This document shows positions 46,159-55,336 of a stretch of DNA of 64,000 bases, piece by piece. Within the stretch, counting starts at the first letter, position 1. Each line of letters opens with the position of its first letter. This stretch comes from Thermaerobacter sp. PB12/4term. GTDB taxonomy: Bacteria; Bacillota; Sulfobacillia; Thermaerobacterales; Thermaerobacteraceae. A program made the position numbers and the translations under genes. The DNA is taken from positions 1,860,001-1,924,000 of the forward strand of contig NZ_CP048407.1 of NCBI RefSeq assembly GCF_003403315.2, written 5' to 3'. The notes under the pieces are model-generated. The model had not been told where the DNA came from. It worked only from the letters and a program-made list of their open reading frames with translations, and did not search any database.

Positions 46159-47773
46159 TCATTCCGGCCTGGCGTCGGGTTCCGGCTGCACGTTGCTGAC
46201 GTACCCGTCGTAGAGCACCTGTGTCACCATGCCGCCCGCGGCGTGATGCAGTTCGTGGCAATGGAACACCCAGTTGCCCGGGTTGTCCGCACGGAACGCA
46301 ATCACGTATTCTTCGCCCGGCTTGACATTCAGCGTGTCCTTGATCACCGGGGCACCCGTCAAGGGCTTTCCGTTCCTGCTCAGAACCTGGAAGAAGTGTC
46401 CATGGAGGTGCATCGGGTGCTCATCCGTCGGGGAGCGGTTCACGATGCGTACCTGTACCAGATCGCCCTCCTTGACGCGGATGGGCGGCGTGTCCGGGAA
46501 CGTCTTGCCGTTGATGGTGTAGATGACCCCGTTCTCGCCCATGCCCGTGCCCAGCTCCATCGTGTACTGGACGTCATATTCCTGGTCCAGGGTGAAGGGC
46601 CCCTGCTCATCCTGCCCATAATTCAGCAAATCGACCACCGGGAGCTGCGCCGTCTCGTTGGGCTGGTCCGTCTGCTGCGAGGCGCCCTCGTAGGCGATGG
46701 CCACCTTCATCCCCGAAGCGGCCGCAGCGCCCGCGTCGTGGGCCTCGAGGTACCACGTACCCGGATTGTCCGCCGTAAAGGCGATGTCGACACGCTCACC
46801 GGGCGCGATCGAGATCAGTTGATCCTTCAGCGGTCGGCCCCCGGCCACGGGCTGACCGTCGCGGGCCACCACGGTGAAGGAATGCCCGTGGAGATGCAGG
46901 TCATGCCGGAGGTAGCCCATGTTGATCAGGCGGATCCGAACCCGTTCCCCTTCCTTCACCGTCAGGGGCTGCACCAGGGAACCCGACTTGCCGTTGATGG
47001 TGAAGATGTCGTACTGCATCGTGTGCATGAGCATCGACATATCCTGCGGGCTACCCATCCCGTCGTTCTTCGTGTCCCCGGACATGCCCGGCATGTCGCC
47101 CATGCCCTGCATTCCCTGCATTCCCTGCATTCCTTGCATGCCCTGCATGCCCTGCGATCCCGTTCCCTGGCTCGATGGGCCCGACATGCCCCCCATGCTC
47201 CCGTGATCCATCCCGGTCCCGGCCGGTTCTGCGTCGCTTTCTCCCGCCTTGGTCCACTCGTCGAGAATCAGCGTGAAATCACGATCGTACGCGGATTCGG
47301 GTTCCTCCACCACCAGCGCACCGTACAGTCCCATGTCGACCTGTTCGGCGCTCTCCTGGTGGGAATGGTACATGTACGTCCCCGCAACGGTCGCCTTGAA
47401 CTCGTATACGAACTCCTCGCCCGGCTTGACCAGGTTTTGCGTCACACCCGGTACGCCGTCCATTTCATTGGGGGCCCTGCTTGACCCGGATTTCCGGCCC
47501 CGGGACGCTGCCGTTGTAGGCCCAGACTTCCTTCTCGACGCCCGGGGCGACTTCCAGCCTCGCCGGCTTGGCCACCAGGCGGATCTCACCGTTTGCATCG
47601 GGGCGCAAGATCGCCGGCGCCGTCGCCATCTCGCTGCCGGCGGTGTCGACCGGTGCCGCGCCGTCGCCGCCGCCCGCGGCGGGGCCGGGCGGTCCGACGC
47701 TCGAGCAGCCGGCCAGCAAGGCCAGCCCCGCGGCAAGCAACGCCGCGGTCCATCTCCTCCGCAACACGCGCAT
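46159..47773 (-). pseudogene. Multicopper oxidase lipoprotein with internal deletion
   Basis: ATG at 47773 behind GAGGAGGAG starts a lipoprotein signal ('LLAGC') and the first cupredoxin strand up to 'SVPGPEIRVKQG'. Near 47465-47475 the frame breaks, and the other frame resumes at 'PNEMDGVPGVTQ'. The roughly 25 residues normally between, including the copper ligand motif HWHG, are missing. Downstream motifs remain: 'MYHSHQES', 'HPMHLHGHFFQ' and 'VFHCHELHHAAGGM'. A Met-rich insert with MQG repeats lies at about 47060-47215. Such enzymes oxidise Cu(I) outside the cell. With a T2/T3 ligand pair gone and the frame broken, no active enzyme is expected. Confidence 0.85.
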
Positions 47774-48045
47774 CGCTCGCTCCTCCTCGATGAGAGTGGA
47801 ACTCTGAACCCGCCTCGACGGGTTCGACCACCCCGCTTGGCCGCACCCCGCTCGGCCGCGCGGGCCGCCACGGCACGCCTCGATGCGGCCCGCGCCGACG
47901 ATTTTAGGCCCGTCGGGTGAAAAGCGTGTGAAGAACGATTGGGAGCGTGCGCCCCACGGCGGCAGGGCGCCCGGCCTCTCCGCGGCGCGGCGCTGAACGC
48001 CACCTGGCCGTCCGCCGTGTCGGGCAGCTTGCTTGTTGAGGAGGG

Positions 48046-48843
48046 TCACGGTTCCTTGACGACGGGATGCTGCGGTTCCCCGCACCCCGCTCTCCCCCGG
48101 GCCCGTGCGATGGCTACGGCGGCCCCATAGGCCAGCAGGCCGGTGATAGCGGCCATGACCTGGAAACGGCTGATGCCGCCAGGCAGGACCGCTGCTGGGC
48201 GGAAGAAATCCGCTCCGACAGCCGCCACGCTGGCCAGAACGACGCCAGCCAAAGCGCTATGGCCCGGGAATGAAGCCAGTGGACGCAAGCGGGCGAGGAT
48301 CCCTGCCGCCAGCACGAGACCCGCCGCCAGGGGAAATGCGCGCGCGTCGCGCAGCCCCAGCGCGACGACGCCCAGGCCCAGAAGCAACGGCGTCGCGACC
48401 ACGTCAAGAACAGCCGGGATCTCGCGCCACCGCCGCGCCAAGGGACCGGCCAACAGCAAGGCTCCGATCAAGGCCCCGATCGCGGCGGTGGAACCGCCGG
48501 GCCAGGCGATCAGCAGGCGGGGGTTGTGGATGTAACTGGACGGCGAGCCCAGGATGTCGGCTGCCTTGGCGCCCAGCAAGAGACCGATCGCCACCCGTGT
48601 GAACAGCCGGTCGACGAGGGCCGGATCGGCAACCGGGGAAGGGGCCTGCGGGGAATGCGGCACCGTGGCCGGGGACGGTGCGGGCGCCGCCGGTCCCGCC
48701 GAGCCGGCGCGCGCGTCCGCTCGCTCGGCGAGCTTGACCGCGAGGACGTACGCCACCACCGTACCGGCCACCGTGGCCAGGGGCCCGGTCGGGAAAGCCA
48801 GCGGGCCGAGGCCGATCACGTCAGGTAGAACCGGCAGCGACAA
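48046..48843 (-). CDS. Lgt-like integral membrane protein
   Basis: 265 residues with about seven membrane segments. The opening 'LPDVIGLGPLAFPTGPLATVAGTVVAYVLAV' and the 'AWPGGSTAAIGALIGALL' region resemble prolipoprotein diacylglyceryl transferase (Lgt), but key Lgt residues (H-GG-L, RIGN) are not convincingly present, so it may be a divergent relative with another role. TTG at 48843 has GGGAGGG upstream. It follows the TlpA gene by 49 bp, on the same strand, a pairing reminiscent of thiol-redox clusters. Confidence 0.6.
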   Translation of the reverse strand: MSLPVLPDVIGLGPLAFPTGPLATVAGTVVAYVLAVKLAERADARAGSAGPAAPAPSPATVPHSPQAPSPVADPALVDRLFTRVAIGLLLGAKAADILGSPSSYIHNPRLLIAWPGGSTAAIGALIGALLLAGPLARRWREIPAVLDVVATPLLLGLGVVALGLRDARAFPLAAGLVLAAGILARLRPLASFPGHSALAGVVLASVAAVGADFFRPAAVLPGGISRFQVMAAITGLLAYGAAVAIARARGRAGCGEPQHPVVKEP

Positions 48844-48892
48844 GCACCGTCCCTCCCTTGTCGACCATGCAGCGCGGGGCACCCGCCGGGGT

Positions 48893-49504
48893 TCACCCTC
48901 CCTGGCGCGCCCGTTCTACGTAGCTTTCCATGACCGGCAGGCTCATCGGTCCAATGTACTTTGCCCAGACGATGCCATCCGGCCCGATGAAGTAGCTGGT
49001 AGGCAGGTAGACCACCCTGTAGATGCGGGCCACACGGCTGCCCGCATCGTAAGGAACGCGCCAGGTGAAGCCGTTCCGCTCCATGAAGGCCTTGACCTCG
49101 GCGGGCGTGGCCGGATCGCTGGTGTTCACACCCAGCACCACCAGGTCCGGGACGCCCTTGTCGACCAGCCGCTGGATCTCCGGCATCTCCTCGCGGCAGG
49201 GCGGGCACCAGGTGGCCCAGAAGTTCAGGAAGACCACCTTGCCGCGGTAATCCGAAAGCCGCACCGTGCGACCCGTGACGTCCTGCAGTTCGAAGTCGGG
49301 TGCGGGCATGCCAACGGCGATCACCGACGGGGGCGGTTCCTGCGCCGTCCCGCCCTGCCCGGCGGGCGGCGGCGTCCCTTCTGGCGCCGGTGCCGAGCGC
49401 AAGTCCCCCGGCGGAGGCGCCGCAGGTGCCTCCGGCCGCAGGCTTCCGCCGGCAAGCAACATGGCCACGAGCAGCAGGACAGCTCCCCCTAGAATCCGGT
49501 TCAT
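48893..49504 (-). CDS. TlpA/ResA-type thiol-disulfide oxidoreductase
   Basis: 203 residues. A signal anchor (residues 1-20), a Pro/Ala/Gly-rich linker to about residue 60, and a thioredoxin domain with 'FWATWCPPCREEMPEI' and cis-Pro in 'YLPTSYFIGPDG'. Acts outside the membrane to reduce disulfides, for example in cytochrome or copper-site assembly. ATG at 49504 with GGGAGGG upstream. Second TlpA-type protein of the window. Confidence 0.92.
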   Translation of the reverse strand: MNRILGGAVLLLVAMLLAGGSLRPEAPAAPPPGDLRSAPAPEGTPPPAGQGGTAQEPPPSVIAVGMPAPDFELQDVTGRTVRLSDYRGKVVFLNFWATWCPPCREEMPEIQRLVDKGVPDLVVLGVNTSDPATPAEVKAFMERNGFTWRVPYDAGSRVARIYRVVYLPTSYFIGPDGIVWAKYIGPMSLPVMESYVERARQGG

Positions 49505-49645
49505 CGAGACCCTCCCAGTACCGGCGTGGCCGCGGCCCGAGGGGGCGCAGCGGCGGATTTACTATGAACGCCCACCTCCCGGAACGCGAAACAGACGCAA
49601 CGCACCGTCCCCGGATGTCACCATGCATGCACCCTTCCTCGTGTC

Positions 49646-50266
49646 CTACGCCGGGCGCCGCGCCACACCGAAAGCCTGCGGTCTGACGGGACCGCCGACC
49701 GGCAGGTCGAACCGTTCCAGTTCCTCCAGGACGAAGCCCGCGGCCTGGATTACCTCCGTCGTCCGCCGGTTGGGGTGGCATCCGGCGGCAACGAGGCGCC
49801 ATACCGGCGTCAGCCGATCCTGCCAGCGGGCCGCCCGTTCATCCTGGGCCCGAACGTGTTCGAGGAACCGGAAGGTCCCGCCCGGCCGGAGCACCCGGAA
49901 GACCTCGCGCAAGGCCTGCTCCAGGTCGCTGACGCTGCAGAATACATGGGTGGCCACCGCGGTATCGAAGGATTGATCCGCAAAGGGCATGTTCTCCGCG
50001 GGTGCGGCGACCAGTTCCATGGGGATGCCGAGGTGCCCGGCCCGCGCCGCCGCCCGCCGGCGCATGTGGGGGTCGGGCTCAAGCCCGATCAGGCGCGTGA
50101 TCCGCTCCATCCGGTAAAACGGCAGGTTGAGGCCCGTGCCGACACCGATCTCCAGCACGCGGCCGGTCGCCCCACCCGCCACGCGCCGGCGCCAGGGATC
50201 GATCACGGGCGCCGCCGGGCGCTGGAACAGGTCGTACACGGCCGCGAAGAATGGGTGGCCTGCCAA
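49646..50266 (-). CDS. Class I SAM-dependent methyltransferase
   Basis: 206 residues. Motif I 'VLEIGVGTGLNLPFY', acidic 'LIGLEPDPHM', motif 'DTAVATHVFCSV' and 'VLRPGGTFRFLEHVRA' define a methyltransferase type 11 domain, as in phospholipid or small-molecule methyltransferases. TTG at 50266 behind GGAGGAGG is preferred; the longer frame is shadow sequence. Substrate unknown. Confidence 0.88.
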   Translation of the reverse strand: MAGHPFFAAVYDLFQRPAAPVIDPWRRRVAGGATGRVLEIGVGTGLNLPFYRMERITRLIGLEPDPHMRRRAAARAGHLGIPMELVAAPAENMPFADQSFDTAVATHVFCSVSDLEQALREVFRVLRPGGTFRFLEHVRAQDERAARWQDRLTPVWRLVAAGCHPNRRTTEVIQAAGFVLEELERFDLPVGGPVRPQAFGVARRPA

Positions 50267-50666
50267 GGTGCCTCCTCCCGTCGTCGTGGTCGTACCGGGT
50301 TCGGGAGTTCCCGGCCGCGATGCCGAAGGCCCGACCGCAACCCGCAACCGTACCGGCGGCCCGGCGTCGGGGTAGGGTTCGCGCTCCGGCCCGACCCCTC
50401 CTATCTTCCTCCGGACACCGTTCATTTCATTGTACCCTCCGGTGCGACGGTCCCTGGGGACGCCGGGTTGCCGCTTCGGAGCCCCCCGGGAGACCGTTGG
50501 ACGGAGACCACGGGATGTGATCGAAAGCCCCTGCCGCGCATACGGCATGAGTGACGGCCCGGAGCGGAAGGCCGCCCGCAGAACGACCGCCCTTCTCCGC
50601 GCCTGACAGTGGCCGGTGCAGCCGCTCACGGACAGCCGCACCTCGGCATCACGGGGAGGTGGCGCG
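50267..50666. other. Intergenic region upstream of the methyltransferase and membrane protein genes
   Basis: 400 bp shared by two divergent genes. The part around 50535-50555 (CATACGGCATGAGTGACGG) resembles 43341-43360 (CGTACGGGATGAGTGACGC), upstream of the frameshifted paralogue, so the duplication included upstream DNA. No other feature is recognised. Confidence 0.4.
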
Positions 50667-51011
50667 GTGCTCGGTGACGCCCTGTTCCAGCGTTCGGCCT
50701 GGGCCGGGTTGATCGGGAGCTTCCTCGACCACGGCTTGTCGCTGCACGGGTTGCTGTCGACCCTGCTCACCTTGGTCGCACCGCTGACGGTGCGGCCCGC
50801 GGCGGAGGAGGAGCATGCGGCCATGACCCTGGCCGGGCTTGGCGCTCTCGCCGGCAGCGCCCTGGCGGCGGCATCGACGACGTTCATGGACCTCTGGTCC
50901 GGAATGCCGGCGCACGGGCTCTCCGCGGCCCTGATGATCACCATGGGCGCCTCCATGGGCGGCATGCTGGGTGGCGGCTGGCACCTCTGGCGGTGGCGAC
51001 GTCACCGCTGA
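50667..51011 (+). CDS. Small membrane protein of unknown function
   Basis: 114 residues, three predicted hydrophobic helices and a basic C-terminus ('WRWRRHR'). 'RSAWAGLIGSFLDHGLSLHG' and 'ALMITMGASMGGMLGGGWHLW' are shared with the frameshifted copy at 43494. A conserved His in helix 1 and Met-rich last helix ('MITMGASMGGM') could bind metal. GTG at 50667 with GGGGAGG upstream. No family recognised; both copies sit in the copper island. Confidence 0.7.
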   Translation: MLGDALFQRSAWAGLIGSFLDHGLSLHGLLSTLLTLVAPLTVRPAAEEEHAAMTLAGLGALAGSALAAASTTFMDLWSGMPAHGLSAALMITMGASMGGMLGGGWHLWRWRRHR

Positions 51012-51318
51012 TCCCAGGCTCCGGGCAAGAGGTCTCAAGCGGCCGGCAACCGCCCGGCAAACCCGGGTTCCACCCAGACAAGCCATGCCCGCCCGCTTTC
51101 CAGCCAGGACTGCACCCGCCGCCGCGGCCGCCAGCACGTCCTGGTTGAGAATTTCCTGCGCCGGGTAACGCGCCAGGTGGCCGAAGCCCGGGCCATGAAG
51201 CCGGGGATCCTGCGCCTGGTGGACCGGGTGTTCCTGGTCTACGTACCCGGTGATCTTCGCGCCTTCCGTCCCGCTAGGGTACAGAGGACTTCCTGAGGCC
51301 GGGTAGAAGGACGGTCGC
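51012..51318. other. Gap with a possible gene fragment
   Basis: About 300 bp. A plus-strand frame encodes a protein-like stretch ('VLVENFLRRVTRQVAEARAM', 'LVDRVFLVYVPG') ending at TGA near 51295, without a start or recognised family. It could be the tail of a lost gene. Confidence 0.3.
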
Positions 51319-54300
51319 CTAACTCCCAAAGTAACGCCGGTAGAGCTCAAGAACCTCTTCAGGCGTCAAATCGGGGAGCTCCCGCGACTGGCTCCTCGGT
51401 TGACGCCACCGCCGGTGCTGCTCGCGGCGGTAGGCCGGGTCGAGCAGGGTGTACATGACCGGCACCACCACCAGGGTGAGCAGTGTCGAGGTGAAGAGCC
51501 CGCCCACCACCGTAACGCCCAGCGGCGCCATCAGCTTCACCCCGCTGCCGCCGATGCCGAGGGCGATGGGCAGCATCCCGACTGCCGCCGCGATGGCAGT
51601 CATCAAGACCGGTCGCACCCTCACGGCGGCACCGGTGAGCACGGCCTCCCCTACGGGCATCCCCTGCTCGCGTAGTTGCTTGATGTAGTCGATCATGATG
51701 ATGCCGTTGCGCACCACGATGCCCACCAGCAGGATCGCGCCGAGGAACGCCGTGATCCCGAAGTGGTGGCCGCTCACCCACAGGCCCGCCAGCACGCCGG
51801 CCGCGGCCAGGGGGAGGGAGAAGAGGATCACGAAGGGGTGCAGGTAGGACTCGAATTCCGCCGCCATGATCAGGATCACCATGGCCACGGCCAGAACCAA
51901 GGCGAGGCTCAGACCGGAAAAGCTGTCGTTCATCAGGTCCACGACCCCGCCGTACGAGACTTCCACGTCATCGGGAAGGTCCAAGTCGGCGATGGCGGCC
52001 CGGACGTCGGCGGCAACGCTGCCGAGATCGCGGCCTTCATAGAAACCGGTGACGGTCGCCGACGGGCGCTGGTCGAAGCGCACGATGCTGACGGGACCGT
52101 TGCCCCGCTTGATGGTGGCCACGTCGCCCAGCCGCACCGGTGAGCCGTCGGACGCCCGCGCGACCGGGATCGCCTCCAGCTTTTCGACGGTGTCGCGGTC
52201 CTCCTCGCGCAGCTGCAGCCAGATGTCGTAAGACTGGTCGCCCGCCTCCAGGCGCCCGACCGTGACCCCCTTGACGGCCGGTTCCAGCAAGATGCCGATC
52301 TGGGCCGGGGTCAGCCCGTAGACCATGGCCCGGTCCCGGTCCACGGTGAGCTGCAGCTCCGGCTGGCTGAGGGAGAGGTTGTCTTCCACGCCCGTGATGC
52401 CGTCCACGCCAGCCACGGCGTCCCGGATGCGCGGCACCCAGCGCTCGAGCTCTTCACGATGGGCGGCGCTGACGTTGACCTGGATGCCGGTGCCCTGGGC
52501 GCCGACGGTGTGCACGATGGTCGAGAGGACACTGACGGTGACGTCGGCTGGGGCGGCCGCCCTCTCGATCGGTTCCCGCAACTCCTGGATGACTTCCTCG
52601 GTGTCCCGGTCGCCGTCATGGGTGACGATGAAGGTCGCCGTCCGCGGGCCGCCGTTCACCTCACCCAAGATGGCGAGCCCCTGGTTGCCACCTACCTGAA
52701 CGGTATACCCTTCGATGTGTTTGTCCTCGCGCAAAACCTCTTCCACAGCGCGCGCGGCCTGACTCGTCTCCTCCAGCGAACTTCCCGCCGGCATACGCAG
52801 CTGGATCTGGAACTGTCCCTCGTCGGTGGTGGGGATGAACTCGGTGCCGATGTGCGGCACCAGGAACAAGGAACCACCGAGGATGGCGGCGGCGACCAGC
52901 AGGGCGACCCAGCGGTAGCCCAGCACAGCCGACATGAAGCTGTAATAACGCCGGGCCAGCCAGCTGTCCGGCATGACGTCGCCGGACGTAACCGGCCCCC
53001 TGCGCGGACTCGCTTCCTGCGGATCCTCCTCGCCTTCGCGCTGGCGCCGGCCGTGCCGGCCGGGCTTGAGCAGGCGCGCGGCCAGCATGGGCACCACGGT
53101 CAATGACACCGCCAGCGACACCAGCACCGCGGCGCTGACCGTGGCCGCCAGCTCGCGAAAGATCTCGCCGGCCACGCCCGGCACGAAGATGATCGGCAGG
53201 AACACGGCCACAATGGTCGCCGTGGCGGCCAGGACAGGGACGGCCACCTCCATGGTGCCGTCCAGGGCGGCTTGCGCCGGCGTCTTCCCCCGTTCCAGGT
53301 GCCGGTGGACCGCCTCGATGACCACGATGGCATCGTCGATGATCAGGCCCACGGCCAGGGAGAGACCGCCCAGGGTCAGGATGTTCAGGCTGAGCCCGGA
53401 AACATACAACACGACGAACGTGGCCAGGATCGAAACGGGGATGGAGATGGCGCTGATCAGCGATGTGCGCAACTGCCGGAGGAACAGCAGGATCACCAGC
53501 ACGGCCAGCACGCCGCCGATGACCAAGTCCCGGCCCAGGTCTTCGATGGAACCGCGCACGATCTCGGCGGCATCGATGACCTCGCGGAAGGTCAGGTCCA
53601 GGTCGTCCTCAATGGACGCGATCTCCGCCTCCACCCGATCGGCGACCTCGACGGTGTTGGCGTCGGCCTGCTTGAAGATCAGCAGACTCAGGGTGCGGCG
53701 GCCATCGGACCGGACGATGGACGTCGCCTCGGCCGGGGCGATGCGCACATCGGCCACCTCGGACAGGCGGACGGGGCGCGGCCGGGACGGCTCGCCTCCG
53801 GTTGCGACGGGAGCTTGCCCCACGACGAGATTCTTCAGGCGATCGACAGCATCAAGCCGCCCCGTCAGGCGAAAGCTGACCCGGCCGCCGTTTTCCGGTA
53901 CCTCTCCGAGAGGATAGTTGAGGTTCGCGGCGGTGATGGCCTGGCGGACCTGCAACGCGCTGATTCCGTAACGAGCCAGATCTCCCTGCCGCAGGTGAAC
54001 CTGCACCTGGTCCGCGGCGGCGCCCACCAGTTCCACGTCCGCCACGCCGTCCAGGGCGCGCAGGCGCGGCAGGACCTCCTGTTCCACCCGTTTCGTAATC
54101 TCGTTGAGATCGGCCTCGGATTCGACCGCATACTGAAGAATCGGCATCGAGGCCGGGTCGAACTTGCTGATGACCGGCCGTTCCGCCCCTTCGGGGAGCT
54201 CCACCTGGTCGATGTGGGTGCGCAGTTCCTCGATGTCGCGGTTGACGTTGGAACCCCACGCGAATTGCACGACCAGGATCGAAACGTTTTCCTGGGAAAA

Positions 54301-54549
54301 CGCCTGGAGGTTCTCGACGCCCGGGGTGACGGCCGCCGCTTCCTCGAGGGGCTCGGAAACCAAGTCCGCCACCTCGGCGGCGGAGGCCCCCGGCAAGGGC
54401 GTGATCACGGTGACCAGGGGCGGGTTGATGTCCGGCAGCAGTTCGTTGGGCAGCCGGGTCACGGAGATGGTACCCAGGAGCGCCACGATCAGGACGAGGA
54501 CCGTCACGAAAACCGGGCGCTTGATGGACTCCTGAACCAAGCGGTACAA
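51319..54549 (-). CDS. RND-superfamily efflux permease (AcrB/HAE1-like)
   Basis: About 1076 residues with twelve membrane segments and two large extracellular loops. 'LPNELLPDINPPLVTV' at the start and the proton-relay 'VGLIIDDAIVVIEAVHR' in TM4 place it with AcrB-type permeases rather than CusA heavy-metal pumps. TTG at 54549 (behind GGGAGGG) puts the first helix at the usual distance; an ATG at 54606 is possible. No membrane fusion or outer membrane partner is encoded nearby. Substrates may be lipids, hydrophobic compounds or drugs; the linked lipid genes favour the former by inference. Confidence 0.92.
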   Translation of the reverse strand: MYRLVQESIKRPVFVTVLVLIVALLGTISVTRLPNELLPDINPPLVTVITPLPGASAAEVADLVSEPLEEAAAVTPGVENLQAFSQENVSILVVQFAWGSNVNRDIEELRTHIDQVELPEGAERPVISKFDPASMPILQYAVESEADLNEITKRVEQEVLPRLRALDGVADVELVGAAADQVQVHLRQGDLARYGISALQVRQAITAANLNYPLGEVPENGGRVSFRLTGRLDAVDRLKNLVVGQAPVATGGEPSRPRPVRLSEVADVRIAPAEATSIVRSDGRRTLSLLIFKQADANTVEVADRVEAEIASIEDDLDLTFREVIDAAEIVRGSIEDLGRDLVIGGVLAVLVILLFLRQLRTSLISAISIPVSILATFVVLYVSGLSLNILTLGGLSLAVGLIIDDAIVVIEAVHRHLERGKTPAQAALDGTMEVAVPVLAATATIVAVFLPIIFVPGVAGEIFRELAATVSAAVLVSLAVSLTVVPMLAARLLKPGRHGRRQREGEEDPQEASPRRGPVTSGDVMPDSWLARRYYSFMSAVLGYRWVALLVAAAILGGSLFLVPHIGTEFIPTTDEGQFQIQLRMPAGSSLEETSQAARAVEEVLREDKHIEGYTVQVGGNQGLAILGEVNGGPRTATFIVTHDGDRDTEEVIQELREPIERAAAPADVTVSVLSTIVHTVGAQGTGIQVNVSAAHREELERWVPRIRDAVAGVDGITGVEDNLSLSQPELQLTVDRDRAMVYGLTPAQIGILLEPAVKGVTVGRLEAGDQSYDIWLQLREEDRDTVEKLEAIPVARASDGSPVRLGDVATIKRGNGPVSIVRFDQRPSATVTGFYEGRDLGSVAADVRAAIADLDLPDDVEVSYGGVVDLMNDSFSGLSLALVLAVAMVILIMAAEFESYLHPFVILFSLPLAAAGVLAGLWVSGHHFGITAFLGAILLVGIVVRNGIIMIDYIKQLREQGMPVGEAVLTGAAVRVRPVLMTAIAAAVGMLPIALGIGGSGVKLMAPLGVTVVGGLFTSTLLTLVVVPVMYTLLDPAYRREQHRRWRQPRSQSRELPDLTPEEVLELYRRYFGS

Positions 54550-54616
54550 CAGGGTTCCCTCCCAAACGGTGCCGGGGGGCGTCGCCGCCCATGGGCCAAC
54601 GGGCATCCTGTCACCC

Positions 54617-54644
54617 AAAAGACCAATTTAACGCAAAACACCAA
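54617..54644. promoter_or_regulatory. Direct-repeat motif upstream of the RND gene
   Basis: AAAAGACCAA (54617) and AAAACACCAA (54635) are direct repeats 18 bp apart, about 70-95 bp before the permease start. Similar repeats occur before the patatin gene (57644) and at the HTH gene (58441). Confidence 0.5.
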
Positions 54645-54730
54645 ATGACAGGTTAGCATAGCCAGCGCCGTGTGGCAACCGGCAGAACATGTGAAGGGTG
54701 CAGTTAGCAGAGGGGCCAGCGGTCCGCGTT

Positions 54731-55336
54731 TCAAGGAGCGCCGCCCGATCTGCGGAGATGCCGGACGACTCCCCAGACCCCGGCCACCAAGGAGAATGCC
54801 ACCAGGGCGGCGGCACCCGGCACCAGCCACTCACCGGCGCCGGGAACTGTCCTCACCAGCCCCGCCGCCACGTACGTCCAGATCAGAGCCCATAACCAGT
54901 CGTTGAGGAACAACAAGCCCAACCAGGCCGGCCGGCCAATGCCCGCCGTCGCCAGGAGCCAGAACACCTGGGTATAGCCGAGGCCGACCCACCGCAGCGC
55001 CAGCAATGGCAGCAACGGTCGATCCTGGGCCAGCAACAGCCGCAAGCGGTGCACGGCCACACCCACGTGGGGAATCTTCGTACTCAACGCCGACAGCACC
55101 GGCTGACCAAGGTGGGCGAAGAACAGATAGCTCGCGCCGTGACCCATCACCGTGGCGGCTCCGGCCATGGCACCTGCCACCCACCAGGGGACTCCTTTCT
55201 GCTCCGCCACGTCCGCCAGCAGGCCGAAGAGGCCTAATGAAGACCCAGGGACGCCGGCGGCTAGAAGAGCGAATCCCATGGCGAGGGCAGACCAGGTCCA
55301 CAGGCACGTATCGGTTCCCGAGTCAGGCGGCGCCAC
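54731..55336 (-). CDS. DedA/VTT-like membrane protein
   Basis: 201 residues with about five membrane segments. 'GSSLGLFGLLADVAEQKGV', 'MGHGASYLFFAHLG' and 'PLLPLLALRWVGLGYTQVFWLLATAGIG' recall the DedA/TVP38 (VTT) family, thought to be lipid transporters or scramblases in the inner membrane. The match is moderate. The ATG at 55336 overlaps the glycosyltransferase gene end by 14 bp, so both are co-translated. Confidence 0.6.
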   Translation of the reverse strand: MAPPDSGTDTCLWTWSALAMGFALLAAGVPGSSLGLFGLLADVAEQKGVPWWVAGAMAGAATVMGHGASYLFFAHLGQPVLSALSTKIPHVGVAVHRLRLLLAQDRPLLPLLALRWVGLGYTQVFWLLATAGIGRPAWLGLLFLNDWLWALIWTYVAAGLVRTVPGAGEWLVPGAAALVAFSLVAGVWGVVRHLRRSGGAP

